Source: CAZFZQ01 sp964522845
Lineage (GTDB): Bacteria; Patescibacteriota; Patescibacteriia; GCA-002772895
Direction: 5' to 3'
DNA length: 5,151 nucleotides
Assembly: GCA_964522845.1 (NCBI GenBank)
Contig: CAZFZQ010000055.1
Coordinates: 1-5,151 of the forward strand
Part shown: positions 3,817 through 5,151 of the stretch, in pieces
How positions within the stretch are numbered: the stretch's first letter is position 1
How the letters are laid out: each line of letters begins with the position of its first letter
Program-made: the position numbers and the translations under genes
Notes under the pieces: model-generated
Told to the model about the DNA's origin: nothing
What the model saw: only the letters and a program-made list of their open reading frames with translations
Database searches by the model: none

Positions 3817-5151
3817 TCATTCCCAATATTCGCCTATTTCAGATTCAACCAACAACGGAACTTTCAGCTTATAAATATTTTCCATTATTTCTTTAATATC
3901 CGCAAGCGCTTTCTTCTCTTTGCCTTTTTTTATTTCAAAAACCAGCTCGTCATGCACCTGCAAAACCATTTTGACGTCGTCATTTACAACATTTTTATCA
4001 ATTTCAATCATAGCCAATTTTATAATATCCGCGGCCGTGCCTTGAATCGGCATATTCACGGCCATGCGCTCGGCCGCGGCTTGCACTTGCGGCATAAACG
4101 ATTTTATCTCCGGCACATAGCGGCGCCGGCCGAAAAGCGTTTCAACATATCCGGTTTTATAAGCCAGCGCTTTAGTGCGCTCCACATATTCCACAATCGC
4201 CGGATGGCTGGAATAATATCTGGCCAAAAAATCTTCCGCCTCCGCGCGCGACATTTTGGTTGCGGCCGCGAGCCCGCCCGCTCCCATTCCATACAAAACG
4301 CCAAAATTGATGGTCTTAGCGCGCGAACGCATTTCTTTGGTCACATCTTTTTCGGGAACGCCAAAAATCTCGGCCGCGGTCTGGCGATGAATATCCGCGC
4401 CATTTAAAAACGCCTCAATCATATGCTTCTCGCCGGTCAAAGCCGCGGCTAAGCGAAGTTCAATTTGCGAATAATCAAGCGACGCCAGCACACAGCCATT
4501 GTCCGACACAAATGCCTCGCGGATTTTCTTGCCCATTTCCGATCTCACGGGAATATTTTGCAAGTTCGGTTCGGATGAAGACAGCCGGCCGGTGGAAGTT
4601 ACGGTTTGATTGAAAGTGGAATGCACCCGGCCCTCCTTATCCAATTGTTTTGGCAGGGTATCAATGTAAGTATTTTTCAATTTCGCCAACTCGCGGTGCT
4701 CGGATATCAAATCAACAATCAGATGAGTCCCCGCCAATTTTTCCAATTCCGAAGCGGCCGTAGATAAGCCGGTTTTTCCTTTTTTGATTCTGCCTGACGT
4801 TGGTTTCAATCCCAATTTATCATATAAAACGACTTTCAATTGCTGGGGCGAATCAATGTTGAATTCTTCGCCCGCAAGTTTAAAAATTTCTTTATCAATT
4901 TCTTTCAAACGCGCGTGAAATTCAGCGGATAATTTTGCTAATTTTTCTTTATCAACTTTGATGCCGTAACGTTCCATCCGAAAAAGAACGGGAATGAGCG
5001 GCATTTCAATTTCATAAAAAATTTTCTGCAATTTTTCTTCTTCTATCCGCTTTGCAAAAAGATTTTTCAAATTTATAATTTCAAAAATCAAATTTTCCGA
5101 AGGCCCGCCTAGACTCGCTCGCCTCGTCTCCGACGATTCGGAGCGGGAGCT
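3817..5151 (-). CDS. polA: DNA polymerase I, polymerase domain, 5' part missing
   Basis: Pol I fills gaps and replaces RNA primers during replication and repair. The frame is open to the window edge, so the gene continues beyond it; the TTG at 5089-5091 is internal. The 444 visible residues hold the whole family A polymerase domain, beginning with YEIEMPLIPVLFRMERYGIK. Then come TSTGRLSSSEPNLQNIPVR, motif A LDYSQIELRLAA, motif B (O-helix) R-x3-K-TINFGVLYG with phenylalanine at the position equivalent to Taq F667, and motif C QVHDELVF. All catalytic residues are present (Asp of motif A; Arg, Lys and Tyr of motif B; His-Asp-Glu of motif C). It ends GEYWE then TGA, as expected. The 5' nuclease and proofreading regions lie outside. 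The first 17 or so visible residues are encoded by a GC-rich repeat and look inserted, just before the polymerase domain. holA follows after 47 bases. Confidence 0.95.
   Translation of the reverse strand, partial: SSRSESSETRRASLGGPSENLIFEIINLKNLFAKRIEEEKLQKIFYEIEMPLIPVLFRMERYGIKVDKEKLAKLSAEFHARLKEIDKEIFKLAGEEFNIDSPQQLKVVLYDKLGLKPTSGRIKKGKTGLSTAASELEKLAGTHLIVDLISEHRELAKLKNTYIDTLPKQLDKEGRVHSTFNQTVTSTGRLSSSEPNLQNIPVRSEMGKKIREAFVSDNGCVLASLDYSQIELRLAAALTGEKHMIEAFLNGADIHRQTAAEIFGVPEKDVTKEMRSRAKTINFGVLYGMGAGGLAAATKMSRAEAEDFLARYYSSHPAIVEYVERTKALAYKTGYVETLFGRRRYVPEIKSFMPQVQAAAERMAVNMPIQGTAADIIKLAMIEIDKNVVNDDVKMVLQVHDELVFEIKKGKEKKALADIKEIMENIYKLKVPLLVESEIGEYWE
5102..5151. repeat. GC-rich palindromic repeat, in frame in polA, cut by window edge
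   Basis: GGCCCGCCT at 5102-5110 equals the start of the holA copy read on the minus strand, and CTCGCCT recurs a few bases further in both. A hairpin CTCCGA (5128-5133), CGAT loop, TCGGAG (5138-5143) lies within. Relative to the gene it is in the opposite orientation to the holA copy. It is translated as a Ser/Arg/Glu-rich stretch with no match to Pol I. The other end is outside the window. Confidence 0.7.

Noticed and set aside
3770..3826. Upstream TTG or ATG starts for holA overlapping the end of polA
   Set aside because: The conserved HolA N-terminus begins at ATG 3769, which has an AGGA motif six bases upstream; the extension has no family similarity.
3811..4407. 198-codon open frame on the + strand within polA
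   Set aside because: It is antisense to the catalytic core of Pol I; its His/Phe/Arg-rich composition is that of a shadow frame.

Overview
The window looks like chromosomal sequence from an uncultivated bacterium, most likely of the Candidate Phyla Radiation (Patescibacteria, Parcubacteria-like). This is an inference from small, compact genes, AT-rich lysine-rich proteins, few Shine-Dalgarno sites, many short palindromic and tandem repeats, and the types of protein seen. TGA serves as a stop (the PolA and GIY-YIG genes end with it), which argues against the recoded Gracilibacteria/Absconditabacteria lineages. No taxonomic marker was compared, so the placement is tentative.

Left part (1-1130, + strand): the 3' two thirds of rmuC, a tract of five 8-bp repeats, then rpsT (ribosomal protein S20), closed by a strong intrinsic terminator that overlaps its stop codon.

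Middle (1136-2306, + strand): a self-contained two-gene operon. A perfect-consensus sigma-70 type promoter runs into a 23-bp palindrome that overlaps the start codon of a winged-helix/GHKL-ATPase protein. One base after its stop begins a small STAS-like (DUF4325-type) protein. A composite hairpin with a T-run ends the unit. The layout suggests an autoregulated ATPase/STAS regulatory switch whose target is unknown.

Right part (2319-5151, - strand): polA (polymerase domain, running off the right edge), holA (clamp-loader delta subunit) and a small GIY-YIG endonuclease, in that order of transcription. This part is full of repeats. The GIY-YIG gene fits almost exactly between two inverted copies of a CATTGCGAG...GCAATCTC palindromic repeat, as expected of a small mobile unit. 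Two further copies of the same repeat sit inside holA, in frame, and are translated. A second, GC-rich palindrome is in frame in both holA and, at the window edge, polA. A five-unit 7-bp tandem repeat is also translated in holA. The replication genes therefore carry several in-frame repeat insertions, comparable in principle to Rickettsia palindromic elements, next to a nuclease that may move one of the repeat families.

No rRNA, tRNA or CRISPR array is evident.
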